Assembly: GCF_002848265.1 (NCBI RefSeq)
Contig: NZ_CP025422.1
Coordinates: 1,952,727 to 2,016,726, forward strand
Origin: Zhihengliuella sp. ISTPL4
GTDB taxonomy: Bacteria > Actinomycetota > Actinomycetes > Actinomycetales > Microbacteriaceae
Direction: 5' to 3'
Length of the DNA stretch: 64,000 nt
Shown: positions 8,839 to 18,919 of the stretch, in pieces
How the letters are laid out: each line of letters begins with the position of its first letter
How positions within the stretch are numbered: position 1 is the stretch's first letter
Notes under the pieces: model-generated
Told to the model about the DNA's origin: nothing
Database searches by the model: none
The model's input: only the letters and a program-made list of their open reading frames with translations
Position numbers and translations under genes: made by a program

Positions 8839-10332
8839 TCAGCACTCGATGACGTTCACCGCCAGGCCGCCCTCGCTGGTCTCCTTGTACTTCGTCGACA
8901 TATCGGCACCCGTCTGCCGCATCGTCTCGACGACGGCATCCAGCGACACGTAGTGGCTGCCGTCGCCGCGGAGCGCGAGTCGCGCCGCCGTCACCGCGGT
9001 CGAGGCGGCGATCGCGTTGCGCTCGATGCACGGGATCTGCACGAGTCCGCCGATGGGGTCGCACGTCAGGCCGAGGTGATGCTCCATCGCGATCTCCGCG
9101 GCGTTCTCGATCTGCCGGTTCGTGCCGCCCATCACCGCGGTGAGCCCGCCGGCGGCCATGGCGCAGGCGGAGCCGACTTCGGCCTGACAGCCGCCTTCGG
9201 CGCCGGAGATCGACGCGTTGGCCTTGAACAGTGACCCGAGGGCCGTGGCCGTCAGCAGGAACCTGCGGATACCTCGGCGGCGGTTGGCCTCCGCGATCTC
9301 CGCATCCTCCCCGGCAAGCGCGGGGGCGGACGGCGGAGCTCCGTCGAACCCGAGCAGCGCACTCCCGACGAGCTCTCCGTACGGCGTCACCGCGTTTCCG
9401 GCGCCGAGGCCCGAGTCCGCGAGGAAACGCCACCAGTACATCGCCACCGCGGGGAGGATACCCGCCGCGCCGTTGGTGGGAGCCGTCACGACGCGGCCAC
9501 CCGCTGCGTTCTCCTCGTTCACGGCGAGCGCGAAGGCGCCGAGCCACTCGCCGGGCAGCTCGCGGTGCCCGTCGGCTTCGACCGCCTCCAGCTGCCCGCG
9601 GATCGTGCCCGCGCGGCGCTTCACCTGCAGCATCCCGGGCAGGACGCCGTCGGCGTGGAGCCCGGCGTCCACGCAGCCCGACATCGCGTCCCAGATGGCG
9701 TCGAGGCCGGCGGCGACTTCCTCCTCGCTTCGTAACGCGGTCTCGTTGCGGCGGGCGACCTCGGCGATGGACAGCCCGAGCTCATCGCACAGCGCGAGCA
9801 GCGAGGCGACATCGGCATAGGGATGCGGGAAGGCGCCGGTGGAGAGCTGCGCTTCCTCCCCCTCACGCCGGATGAATCCGCCGCCGATCGAATAGTAGGT
9901 CTGCTCGAAGAGCGTGCGGCCATCGCTGTCGCGGGCGATGAGGGTCATGGCGTTCGGGTGCCCGGGAAGGCGGGTCCGCGGCGCGAACACGATGTCGTCC
10001 TTCTGGAACGGCACCGCGTGGGCACCGTCGATCTGCAGCGGCTCCCCCTCCGGGTACGCGGACCAGGCCGCGCGGACGGCTGCCGGGTCGCACGTCTCCG
10101 GAGCGAGCCCCCGAAGCCCGGCGACCACCGCATCCGGGGTGCCGTGGCCGATGCCGGTGGCGCCCAGCGAGCCGTACAGCGTGCATTCCACGCGGCCGAC
10201 GCGGTCGAGCTCGTCTGAAGCGGAGAGCCGCCGCGCGAAGTCGAGTGCTGCCCGCATGGGTCCGACGGTGTGCGAGCTGGACGGGCCGACACCGATGGAG
10301 AAGAGGTCGAAGGCCGAGACGTACGCTGTCAC
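8839..10332 (-). CDS. sdaA: L-serine ammonia-lyase, single-chain iron-sulfur type
   Basis: Converts L-serine to pyruvate and ammonia in the cytosol using a [4Fe-4S] cluster. A 497-residue single-chain enzyme. Seen: N-terminal 'FSIGVGPSSSHTVGPM' hallmark, the catalytic-domain glycine-rich 'GGCQAEVGSACAMAAGG', and 'CDPIGGLVQIPC', which supplies cluster cysteines. Starts at GTG 10332 with GGAGGG directly upstream. Followed after 103 bases by the AAA ATPase gene; no serine transporter adjoins. Confidence 0.96.
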   Translation of the reverse strand: MTAYVSAFDLFSIGVGPSSSHTVGPMRAALDFARRLSASDELDRVGRVECTLYGSLGATGIGHGTPDAVVAGLRGLAPETCDPAAVRAAWSAYPEGEPLQIDGAHAVPFQKDDIVFAPRTRLPGHPNAMTLIARDSDGRTLFEQTYYSIGGGFIRREGEEAQLSTGAFPHPYADVASLLALCDELGLSIAEVARRNETALRSEEEVAAGLDAIWDAMSGCVDAGLHADGVLPGMLQVKRRAGTIRGQLEAVEADGHRELPGEWLGAFALAVNEENAAGGRVVTAPTNGAAGILPAVAMYWWRFLADSGLGAGNAVTPYGELVGSALLGFDGAPPSAPALAGEDAEIAEANRRRGIRRFLLTATALGSLFKANASISGAEGGCQAEVGSACAMAAGGLTAVMGGTNRQIENAAEIAMEHHLGLTCDPIGGLVQIPCIERNAIAASTAVTAARLALRGDGSHYVSLDAVVETMRQTGADMSTKYKETSEGGLAVNVIEC

Positions 10333-10466
10333 CCCTCCAGGCTACGCCGACTTCCCGAAACCGGTTCACCAGGATTAACCGCGCGACGGCGCCCCCGCGT
10401 CAAGGCCCTTCACCTCGCGCCGCGGGCGAGGCAGGCTGAGGGGACGAATCGCAGAAAGGGACGATC

Positions 10467-10739
10467 ATGACCGACACCACTCCCGAACCGACCGCGAACG
10501 ACGACCTCTCGCCCGAAGCGCAGACTCCCACCCCGACCCCGGCCTCCGACACTACGGAGGGCGAGGCGACGACGCCGGAGCAGGCGGACTCCCCGGAAGA
10601 CGCCGACCCCGCTGAGGTGCCGAGCACCGAGGAGCTGGAGGAGCCGAGCACCGAGAAGGCTCCGGGCGAGGAGCCGAAGGCCCCGAAGCGCGACGACCCG
10701 GAACCGGATCACGAGGCCGTCGGCATCGGCGTCGACTGA
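10467..10739 (+). CDS. Small acidic, disordered hypothetical protein
   Basis: A 90-residue protein of Pro, Thr, Glu, Asp and Ser with no hydrophobic core or signal peptide, so almost certainly intrinsically disordered. AAAGGGAC sits 6 bases before the ATG. Ends with 'DHEAVGIGVD'. Such proteins occur in many Microbacterium genomes; no function is known. A large palindromic terminator follows it. Confidence 0.65.
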   Translation: MTDTTPEPTANDDLSPEAQTPTPTPASDTTEGEATTPEQADSPEDADPAEVPSTEELEEPSTEKAPGEEPKAPKRDDPEPDHEAVGIGVD

Positions 10740-10763
10740 TCCCTCCGCGAAACCCCGCCCTAC

Positions 10764-10829
10764 CGCCGAGACCCCGCCCTGCAGACGTCTGCAGGGCGGG
10801 GTCTCGACGCGGAGTCGGGGTCTCGGCGT
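10764..10829. terminator. Bidirectional terminator with a 40-bp perfect palindrome
   Basis: Bases 10767-10806 form a perfect palindrome (20-bp arms, centre GACGTC). An outer pair, CGCCGAGACCCCG at 10764-10776 and its reverse complement at about 10817-10829, allows an alternative larger hairpin. It sits between convergent genes and would stop transcription both ways. Confidence 0.65.
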
Positions 10830-10831
10830 GC

Positions 10832-12562
10832 CTACTCGACGAGCTTGCCGGTCGTGTCGACGTCGCGCATGAGCTCGGCGATCTCGTCGGGGATCGCGGG
10901 GATCTCCTCGCGGCTCACGCCGGCGGTCGGAGACCACACCAGGTTCACCTGCAGCGTGGGATCGGTGTCCGGGAAGTCGCTGCGGTTGTGGCATCCCCGC
11001 GTCTCCCGACGCTCCCGCGCCGCCTCCAGCGTGGCCCGGGCGGCGAGCGCGGACGCCTTGAGGTCGAACGCATGCGCGAGGTCCTGGAATCCGGCGATGT
11101 CCGGGTGGATGCCGACGTCCTCCATCCGCCCCTCGATCATGTCGAGGTCCGCGAGGCCGGCCTGCAGCCCCTCCTCCGACCGCACCACCCCCGCGTACTC
11201 CGTCATGAGGTTGCGGATCGCGCGCTGCAACGCCCGCACGTTCTCGCGCCCCTCCGCGGCCAGGAGGTCGTCGATCTCGGCACGGGCGGCAGCGACCGCT
11301 TCCGCCGACCGGCGCTGGGCGTCCAGCCCCGCGGCATGGGCCATAGCGGCCTGCCCGACGATCCGGCCATAGACGAGCAGCTCGATGAGCGAGTTCCCGC
11401 CGAGGCGGTTCGCGCCGTGCAGCCCGCTCGATGCCTCGCCGATGGCGTAGAGCCCCTCAACGTCGGTCTGGTGGTCGTCGGGCCGCACCCAGACGCCGCC
11501 CATCGAGTAGTGCGCGGTCGGTGCGATCTCGATCGGCTCCGCCGTGATGTCGAGCATCTGGAGTTCCATCATCGTCTGATAGACGCGCGGAAGCCGGGTC
11601 ATGATGGTCTCGCGGGGCAGGTGGGACACGTCGAGCCAGACCCCGCCGTTCGCGGTGCCGCGTCCCTCCTGGATCTCGGTGTAGGCGGCGAGCGCGACGC
11701 GGTCGCGGGTCGACAGCTCCATGCGCTCGGGGTCGTACTTCGCCATGAACCGCTCCCCCTGGGCGTTGCGGAGGATGCCGCCCTCTCCGCGCGCGGCCTC
11801 CGAGATGAGCGTGCCGGCGGCGTTCTCGGGTTCGATGATGCCGGACGGATGGAACTGCACCAGTTCGGGATCGCGAAGCCGAGCTCCCGCTTCGACCGCG
11901 AGTCGGAAGGAGTCCCCGGTGTTCTCGTCACGCCGCGACGACGTCCGCCGCCAGATGCGGTTGTGCCCACCGGCGGCGAGGATCACGGCATCCGCGTGGA
12001 TGAGGTAGCGCGTGCCATCCGCCTGGTCGAAGCCGTAGGCGCCGAAGACGACGTTGTCGCGCACGAGCAGCCGCGTGATGTAGACGTTGTCGAGGATGGG
12101 GACGTCGAGCTGCTCGGCGCGGGCGACCAGCGTCCGCTGGATCTCGAGGCCGGTGTAGTCGCCGGCGAACGCCGTGCGCCGGTACGTGTGCGCCCCGAAG
12201 AAACGTTGCGAGATGCGGCCGTCGCCCTCGCGGGCGAAGTCCATGCCCCAGCGCTCCAGGTCGCGGATGCCGCGCTCGGCGCCCTGGGTGACGATCTGGA
12301 CCGTGTGGGGGTTGGCGAGGAGGTAGCTCTCCTTGATCGTGTCCGCGGCGTGCTGTTGCCAGCTGTCCTCGGCGTCCATCGTGCCGAGAGCGGCGTTGAT
12401 GCCACCGGCCGCGAGCGACGTGTGGGCGTCCTGTCGCGGACGTTTGCCGACGGCGAGCACGTCGACACCGTGCTCGGCGACCTCGATCGCGGCGCGGAGC
12501 CCGGAGCCTCCGGTGCCGATCACGAGGACCGTGGTGGAGATCTGTCGTTCGGGTGCATTCAT
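10832..12562 (-). CDS. Succinate dehydrogenase/fumarate reductase-type FAD flavoprotein
   Basis: A 576-residue FAD-dependent dehydrogenase. Seen: N-terminal dinucleotide motif VIGTGGSGLRAA, the flavin-linkage region 'HTSLAAGGINAALG', 'HYSMGGVWV', 'GLHGANRLGGNSL' and C-terminal 'CHNRSDFPD', all closer to SdhA/FrdA than to L-aspartate oxidase. No iron-sulfur or membrane-anchor subunit gene lies beside it, so it is either a stray subunit or a soluble enzyme. It is divergent from a LysR regulator 71 bases away. Substrate uncertain. Confidence 0.85.
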   Translation of the reverse strand: MNAPERQISTTVLVIGTGGSGLRAAIEVAEHGVDVLAVGKRPRQDAHTSLAAGGINAALGTMDAEDSWQQHAADTIKESYLLANPHTVQIVTQGAERGIRDLERWGMDFAREGDGRISQRFFGAHTYRRTAFAGDYTGLEIQRTLVARAEQLDVPILDNVYITRLLVRDNVVFGAYGFDQADGTRYLIHADAVILAAGGHNRIWRRTSSRRDENTGDSFRLAVEAGARLRDPELVQFHPSGIIEPENAAGTLISEAARGEGGILRNAQGERFMAKYDPERMELSTRDRVALAAYTEIQEGRGTANGGVWLDVSHLPRETIMTRLPRVYQTMMELQMLDITAEPIEIAPTAHYSMGGVWVRPDDHQTDVEGLYAIGEASSGLHGANRLGGNSLIELLVYGRIVGQAAMAHAAGLDAQRRSAEAVAAARAEIDDLLAAEGRENVRALQRAIRNLMTEYAGVVRSEEGLQAGLADLDMIEGRMEDVGIHPDIAGFQDLAHAFDLKASALAARATLEAARERRETRGCHNRSDFPDTDPTLQVNLVWSPTAGVSREEIPAIPDEIAELMRDVDTTGKLVE

Positions 12563-12590
12563 GCTCTCGACGCTAGTTAGGCGGTCCTAA

Positions 12591-12610
12591 TAACTCCAAT
12601 GCATAGTTGG
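12591..12610. promoter_or_regulatory. Candidate LysR binding site in the divergent region
   Basis: AACT-N9-AGTT (12592-12608) overlaps CCAA-N7-TTGG (12596-12610) and a T-N11-A pattern (12591-12603), as expected of LysR boxes. It lies between the flavoprotein and lysR starts. Confidence 0.5.
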
Positions 12611-12633
12611 TCTGGAAACCATGCGGGTACGCT

Positions 12634-13569
12634 ATGGATATGAACCTCGAGCAGCTCCGCGGGTTCGTCGAAGTCGCCCGCCTCGGCCACTTCACCCGCG
12701 CCTCCGAGCACCTCCACCTCGCCCAGCCGTCCCTGAGCCGTCAGATCTCGACTCTCGAGCGCGAACTCGGCGCCGAGCTGTTCCATCGCGCGCGGGGTCA
12801 TATCGCCCTGACCGCCGCCGGAGAGACGGTCCTCCCCCGCGCGCAGCGCATGCTCGCCGAGGCCGACGCCATCCGCGATGAGGTCGCCGAGCTCGCCGGA
12901 CTCCGCCGCGGCCGGGTGCGACTCGGCGCCCCGCCCACCCTCTGCATCAGCCTCGTCGCGGAAGCCCTCAGCTCGTTCCATGCCGCCCACCCCGGCATCG
13001 ACCTCCACCTCACGGAGGGCGGCTCGCGACTGCTCGTGGAGCAGCTCGCCGTCGGCGCCGTCGACATCGCCCTCGTCACGCAGTCCGAGGGTCCGGTGCC
13101 GGCGGGGGTCAGCCTCACGCACGTGCCCCTGCTCGCCGAGGAACTCGTGGTGATCTCGTCGGCGGCGGCACCTCCGGTCACTCACGGCCCCTCCGTGAGC
13201 CTGGCACACCTCGCCACGCTGCCCCTGATCCAGTTCGATGAGAGCTATGAGCTGCGCGCCGCGATGGACGCCGCTTTCCGGGCCGCCGACCTCACCCCGA
13301 CCCTCGCTCTCGAAGGTGCCGAGATGGACGCGGTCCTGCGCTTCGTCGAACGAGGCGTCGGCGTCGCCGTGGTCCCCGCCATGGTGCTCTACGAACGCCC
13401 CGCCCTGCGATCGGCGCGCCTCGCGCACCCGGCGATGTCCCGGACGATCAGCCTCGCGCACCGCTCCGACGTCACCCCGGCGGTCGCGGTCGCCGCGATG
13501 CGCTCGGCGATCATGGCCACAGCGGCCGACCTTGCGGAGCGCGATCCCGCGATCACCAGCCTGCTCTGA
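12634..13569 (+). CDS. LysR-family transcriptional regulator
   Basis: A 311-residue regulator of normal length. Seen: N-terminal winged helix 'LGHFTRASEHLHLAQPSLSR', linker helix, and a type 2 periplasmic-binding-like effector domain (from about residue 85) with 'VDIALVTQSEGP'. ATGs at 12634 and 12640 are both possible. It is divergent from the FAD flavoprotein, which it probably controls together with itself through the site at 12591-12610. The inducer is not evident. Confidence 0.92.
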   Translation: MDMNLEQLRGFVEVARLGHFTRASEHLHLAQPSLSRQISTLERELGAELFHRARGHIALTAAGETVLPRAQRMLAEADAIRDEVAELAGLRRGRVRLGAPPTLCISLVAEALSSFHAAHPGIDLHLTEGGSRLLVEQLAVGAVDIALVTQSEGPVPAGVSLTHVPLLAEELVVISSAAAPPVTHGPSVSLAHLATLPLIQFDESYELRAAMDAAFRAADLTPTLALEGAEMDAVLRFVERGVGVAVVPAMVLYERPALRSARLAHPAMSRTISLAHRSDVTPAVAVAAMRSAIMATAADLAERDPAITSLL

Positions 13570-13595
13570 CCGGAGCATCCCTCCCGGAGACAGCG

Positions 13596-13627
13596 AAAAC
13601 CCCCGCCGCTTCCGCGACGGGGGTTTC
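13596..13627 (+). terminator. Terminator between lysR and tRNA-Arg
   Basis: AAACCCCCG (13597-13605) pairs with CGGGGGTTT (13618-13626), with inner CGC/GCG pairs and a TTCC loop. It ends lysR and, read from the other strand, faces the tRNA gene. Confidence 0.75.
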
Positions 13628-13646
13628 GTACTGTCTCAACACAGTG

Positions 13647-13719
13647 TGCGCCTCGAGGGACTCGAACCCCCAACCTTCTGATCCGTAGTCAGATGCTCTA
13701 TCCATTGAGCTAGAGGCGC
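13647..13719 (-). tRNA. tRNA-Arg (anticodon ACG)
   Basis: The minus strand folds as a full cloverleaf: acceptor GCGCCTC/GAGGCGC, D arm GCTC/GAGC, anticodon stem TCTGA/TCAGA with loop CTACGGA (anticodon ACG), and T arm with TTCGAGT. CCA is not encoded. Discriminator base A. Confidence 0.97.
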
Positions 13720-13796
13720 AGGACCCGCGGTGCTTTACCGCTCAGCGGGCCGACGACCAGCCTACAACAGACCGGACAGGAAAGCGAAACGAGGCC

Positions 13797-14381
13797 TCAC
13801 CCGCCCTTCGCGGTTGCTTTCTCCTGCTTCTTCCGCCGCTTCTCCTTGGCCCGCTGCTGCGAGGAGAGGGCCTGGAGGTCGACCAGCCGCAGCGCCTGCA
13901 TGCGCGCCTCCCGCATGCGCGCGTAGTCCGGGTCTTGATCCGGCCGCATGCCCTCGACGCGCAGTCGGCGGTCGAGATTGTGCCGCACATCGGCCCAGGC
14001 TGCCGCGCGCGCCTCCTCGACGATGCTCTCGAGGTGCGGCCGATCGTCCATCATCTCGCGCAGGCGCTGTGCGACGCCGAGCGACTGCTTCGCCCGCCGC
14101 CGCAGATTGCGCACGTCGCGATCCCGGTAGTCGTGGGTGCCGACCGGATCGGAATGCCGACCGCGGGCCCGCTTCCGCAGGGCGGTGACCGTCGCGGCGG
14201 CCTCCTCGGATTCCTCCGCCATCGCCCCGAGCGCAGCCCTCGCATCCTCGACGTACTTGTCGAGGTCGAAGACGCCGTCCTCCGCGATGGTGCCGATGAG
14301 GATGTGATTCTTCACGGCGAGGCGCGCAGCGGCCGTCGCGATCGCGACGCCTTCGGCGATGGCATCCGCAGTCCGTCCCAC
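13797..14381 (-). CDS. Hypothetical helical, charged protein
   Basis: A 194-residue protein without recognised catalytic motif. Seen: an N-terminal alanine-rich helix (residues about 1-25), a long Arg/Glu-rich helical body, and a Lys/Arg-rich tail (AKEKRRKKQEKA) suggesting nucleic acid or ribosome contact. GTG 14381 is chosen because AAGGAGG lies 6 bases upstream; the GTG at 14387 overlaps that site. Similar proteins in actinobacteria are sometimes labelled asparagine synthase; nothing here supports that. Transcribed towards tRNA-Arg. Confidence 0.6.
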   Translation of the reverse strand: MGRTADAIAEGVAIATAAARLAVKNHILIGTIAEDGVFDLDKYVEDARAALGAMAEESEEAAATVTALRKRARGRHSDPVGTHDYRDRDVRNLRRRAKQSLGVAQRLREMMDDRPHLESIVEEARAAAWADVRHNLDRRLRVEGMRPDQDPDYARMREARMQALRLVDLQALSSQQRAKEKRRKKQEKATAKGG

Positions 14382-14494
14382 CGGCACCTCCTTCTTTCGA
14401 GCGTACCGGTATCGATGCCGCGCAGTCTCGGCCGGATGTGCTCCGGATCAGCATGCCGCAGACGTCCGACATCGGCATTCTGCGGGGCGGGGGT

Positions 14495-15355
14495 TCAGCT
14501 CACGACGCCCACCCAGATGCCCGACGCCCAGGTCTGCTGCTCGGCGGAGCACCCGACCGAACCCGGGAAACCCCGCACGACGGCCATGCAGTTGGCGAGG
14601 AACTCCGGATCGCCGCCGAACATCGCCGCGTAGGCGCTGGACGAGGTGAGCGTGCCCCAGACCCGGAACTGGTAGATGTGGGCGAGCTCATGCGCCATCG
14701 CCCAGTTCAGTCGTCCGTCGCTCCACCGGGCGATATCCGCGCGGTACTTGATGTAACCGTTGCTGTTGGCGCAGGCCGGAGCGGTGCCGCCCGCACACGA
14801 CGACGACTCGTACAATCCGACGCCCCCGCCGCCCACCCTGTCGAGAGCCGCGCGCACCCGCGCGTAGCCGTCCGGCCCGCTCGACGACCATGCCGGGCCT
14901 GCGGGACCGGCATGCTGGGCTGCCTGCCACCCGGCGACCTCGGTACCGACCTTCTGCGTGAGCGCCTCGACCGTCGCGGTCGCCGCGATCACGGTGTCGG
15001 GGTCGTGACGCTCGGCGCGCACCGCCTCCTGGACGGATCGCACCGCAGCGAGGTGCGCCGCGGTGTCGACCTTGCCATCGGCACCACGGAGGACCGCGGA
15101 CAGGGTCGAGAGCTCATCGAGGAACGCAGGACGCACCGCCAGCACCGCGGCCCGATCCTCCGCGTCCTGCTCGGCCTGCGTGACCGCCCCGGACAGGTGA
15201 TCGGTGCGCTGAGCGGCGTCATACGAAAGGTCCGCCAGGACGGAGAGCTCCGCGAGAGCCTCCGCGCGCTCGTCATCCAGCGCGTCCGCCCGCGCGACGA
15301 CCGCAGCCCCGAACAGCACGGCCGCGAACAACGTCACCGACAGCACGCGACGCAT
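14495..15355 (-). CDS. Secreted HExxH protein, putative zinc metallopeptidase
   Basis: A 286-residue exported protein. Seen: signal peptide at residues 1-24 (cleavage near ARADA), a helical N-terminal half (25-150), then a domain with HELAH at 222-226, a possible third ligand E251 in 'GGDPEF', and cysteine pairs C187/C195 and C256/C269 that could form disulfides. The start at 15355 overlaps the stop of the upstream small membrane protein by one base (TGATG), so they are coupled. Peptidase activity is inferred only from the motif; the substrate is unknown. Confidence 0.7.
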   Translation of the reverse strand: MRRVLSVTLFAAVLFGAAVVARADALDDERAEALAELSVLADLSYDAAQRTDHLSGAVTQAEQDAEDRAAVLAVRPAFLDELSTLSAVLRGADGKVDTAAHLAAVRSVQEAVRAERHDPDTVIAATATVEALTQKVGTEVAGWQAAQHAGPAGPAWSSSGPDGYARVRAALDRVGGGGVGLYESSSCAGGTAPACANSNGYIKYRADIARWSDGRLNWAMAHELAHIYQFRVWGTLTSSSAYAAMFGGDPEFLANCMAVVRGFPGSVGCSAEQQTWASGIWVGVVS

Positions 15356-15600
15356 CACGGCAGGAAGCCCGTCGTGTCCGACAGTTCGGTGTCCTGCTCC
15401 GCGATCCGGGACCGAAGTTCCGTGAGCCGCTCCGCGAGAGCGAGATTCGCCGCCTGCGACTCGTCGAGAACCTGCTCGATCCGGTCGATCTCGGCCCGCA
15501 CGGCGGCGAGGTCCGCGGCACGCTGCTGGTCCGCCACCGCGACGAGCGCGGCACCACCGAGCAGGAGGATTCCCCCGATGACGACAGCAAGACTTCGCAT
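15355..15600 (-). CDS. Small membrane-anchored coiled-coil protein
   Basis: An 81-residue protein: one N-terminal transmembrane segment (residues about 5-23), then a continuous helix of heptads (residues 25-72, 'RIEQVLDE...LAERLTELRSRI'). GGGGAG precedes the ATG. Translationally coupled to the secreted HExxH protein downstream, and may tether, chaperone or inhibit it. No family recognised. Confidence 0.7.
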   Translation of the reverse strand: MRSLAVVIGGILLLGGAALVAVADQQRAADLAAVRAEIDRIEQVLDESQAANLALAERLTELRSRIAEQDTELSDTTGFLP

Positions 15601-15699
15601 CTCGCTCCCCAGGACAGCGCGAACAGACCGGACCGACTCCGACCGGACAAGGATACAACCGGGGTTCGGCTCAGCGGGGTGCGTCTTCGCGGAGGCGCC

Positions 15700-16359
15700 T
15701 CAGCCCGTCGCGGTCCGCGCCAGCCGGCGTTCGGCGGCGGAGTGTCCGCTGGCGAGGTGCGCAGGGACGATCCGTCGGAGAGCCTCCACATCGCGGTCGG
15801 CGACCGCGTCGAGGATGACACGGTGCTCCTCGGCCATCGCCACGAGATCATCGTGCTGCCCGAACAACCAGCGCAGCCGGGTGAGGAACACCGCGACGAG
15901 CTCCCCGAGCATCTCGTTGCCGGCCAGATCGACGGCGATCTCATGGAAGGCCGCGGCCGCCGTTCGAGCCGCTTCGGCGTCCCCTTCCCGGGCCGCTGCG
16001 AGTTCCTGCTCGTAGGCGCCGCGGAGCAGGGCGAGGCCAGCGCCGTCGTGCCGTTCGGCCGCGAAGACGAAGATGAGGGTCTCGATCGCCTCCCGCACCT
16101 CGGCGAAGTTGCGGATGTCGTCGTGCGTGAACTCCCGCACCACGGCCCAGGTGCGGGGCCGCGCGACCACCACGCCCTCCGCCACCAGCGTGCGAATGGC
16201 CTCGCGCACCGGGAGCCGCGAGACGTTCAGTTCCGCAGCGATGTCGCGCTCCACGAGCCGGGACCCCGGAGCACGCCGACCCAGCACGATGTCGTCTCGG
16301 AGGATCCTCGTGACCCTGACCGACTCGAGTTCCCCACGTTCCCCCACAGCCCCCGCCAT
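15700..16359 (-). CDS. GntR-family (FadR subfamily) transcriptional regulator
   Basis: A 219-residue repressor. Seen: N-terminal GntR winged helix 'GSRLVERDIAAELNVSRLPVREAIRTL' region (only key parts: S-RLPVREA is diagnostic) and an all-helical FCD ligand domain (about 85-215) with metal-binding-type histidines. The start at 16359 is taken because upstream codons lack a ribosome-binding site. A near-palindrome TTGG-TAT-CCCA at about 16399-16408, upstream, may be its operator. Target unknown; possibly the two genes downstream. Confidence 0.88.
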   Translation of the reverse strand: MAGAVGERGELESVRVTRILRDDIVLGRRAPGSRLVERDIAAELNVSRLPVREAIRTLVAEGVVVARPRTWAVVREFTHDDIRNFAEVREAIETLIFVFAAERHDGAGLALLRGAYEQELAAAREGDAEAARTAAAAFHEIAVDLAGNEMLGELVAVFLTRLRWLFGQHDDLVAMAEEHRVILDAVADRDVEALRRIVPAHLASGHSAAERRLARTATG

Positions 16360-16426
16360 CCGGGCATTGTCGCACCCCGGCCCGGGATTGGCCAAGTTTG
16401 GTATCCCAGACCGGGGCGCCGGCGAC

Positions 16427-17068
16427 TCAGGGCAGGCGGTTGGCGCGCGCGAGGTTGGCGGTCAGTTCCTCCGCGTTCTGCCGGACGACGTACGCCGGGC
16501 GATCGCGCTCGACTCGCCAGGACTCACTGAGCGCGCCGACGTTGACGGTGTCGAAACCGGCCTCGTCGTAGAAGCGGGTCACGAAGGCCACGGCCTCGGC
16601 GTCGTCACCGGCGGTGGCCAGCGCGCGACGGTTCGGCGTACCGGCCGGCGCGCCATCCGTCGTGATGTCCGCGGCGTAGATGTGGTTGAAGGCCTTCGCG
16701 ATCTTCGACTCCGGGAGCTGCGCCTGCACGAGCTCGGATGTCGTGGTCTCGCCCTTGTCGAGCGCCTCGATGTGCCCATCGCGCTCGAAGTAGTAGTTGT
16801 TCGTGTCGAGCACGATCTTCCCGGCGAGCGGTGCGGCGGGGAGCTGATCGATGGCGTGCAGGGGTACCGTCACCACGGCGACGTCCGCCGCCGCGGCCGC
16901 CTCGTCCGCCGTCGCCGCCTTCGCCTGCGGTCCGAGCTCCGCGACGAGGTCGGCGAGCGTTTCCGGCCCCCGCGAGTTCGCGATCACGACGTCATAGCCG
17001 TTGGCCACCGCCACACGGGCGATCTGGCTGCCGATGTTGCCTGCTCCGATGATTCCGAGAGTTGTCAT
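16427..17068 (-). CDS. NADP(H)-binding F420 reductase-like oxidoreductase
   Basis: A 213-residue protein with an N-terminal Rossmann motif GIIGAGNIGSQIA and the 'VIANSRGPETL' signature that recognises NADP phosphate, as in NADPH:F420 reductases and related short oxidoreductases. 'LDTNNYY' and 'KAFNHIYAAD' match the family's central part. Whether it uses F420 cannot be told from sequence. Located between sufU and the GntR gene, same strand. Confidence 0.82.
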   Translation of the reverse strand: MTTLGIIGAGNIGSQIARVAVANGYDVVIANSRGPETLADLVAELGPQAKAATADEAAAAADVAVVTVPLHAIDQLPAAPLAGKIVLDTNNYYFERDGHIEALDKGETTTSELVQAQLPESKIAKAFNHIYAADITTDGAPAGTPNRRALATAGDDAEAVAFVTRFYDEAGFDTVNVGALSESWRVERDRPAYVVRQNAEELTANLARANRLP

Positions 17069-17126
17069 GCTCGGGCCAACGTCAGCCGCCCGATGCTATT
17101 CCCGGTTCGGGCAGGAGCGGACGAGG

Positions 17127-18919
<1,793 letters not shown>

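Noticed and set aside
10832..12562. L-aspartate oxidase (nadB)
   Set aside because: Signature stretches match SdhA/FrdA more closely, and no nadA or nadC gene is adjacent.
13797..14381. Asparagine synthase for the charged 194-aa protein
   Set aside because: No glutaminase or ATP-pyrophosphatase motif; far too short for AsnB.
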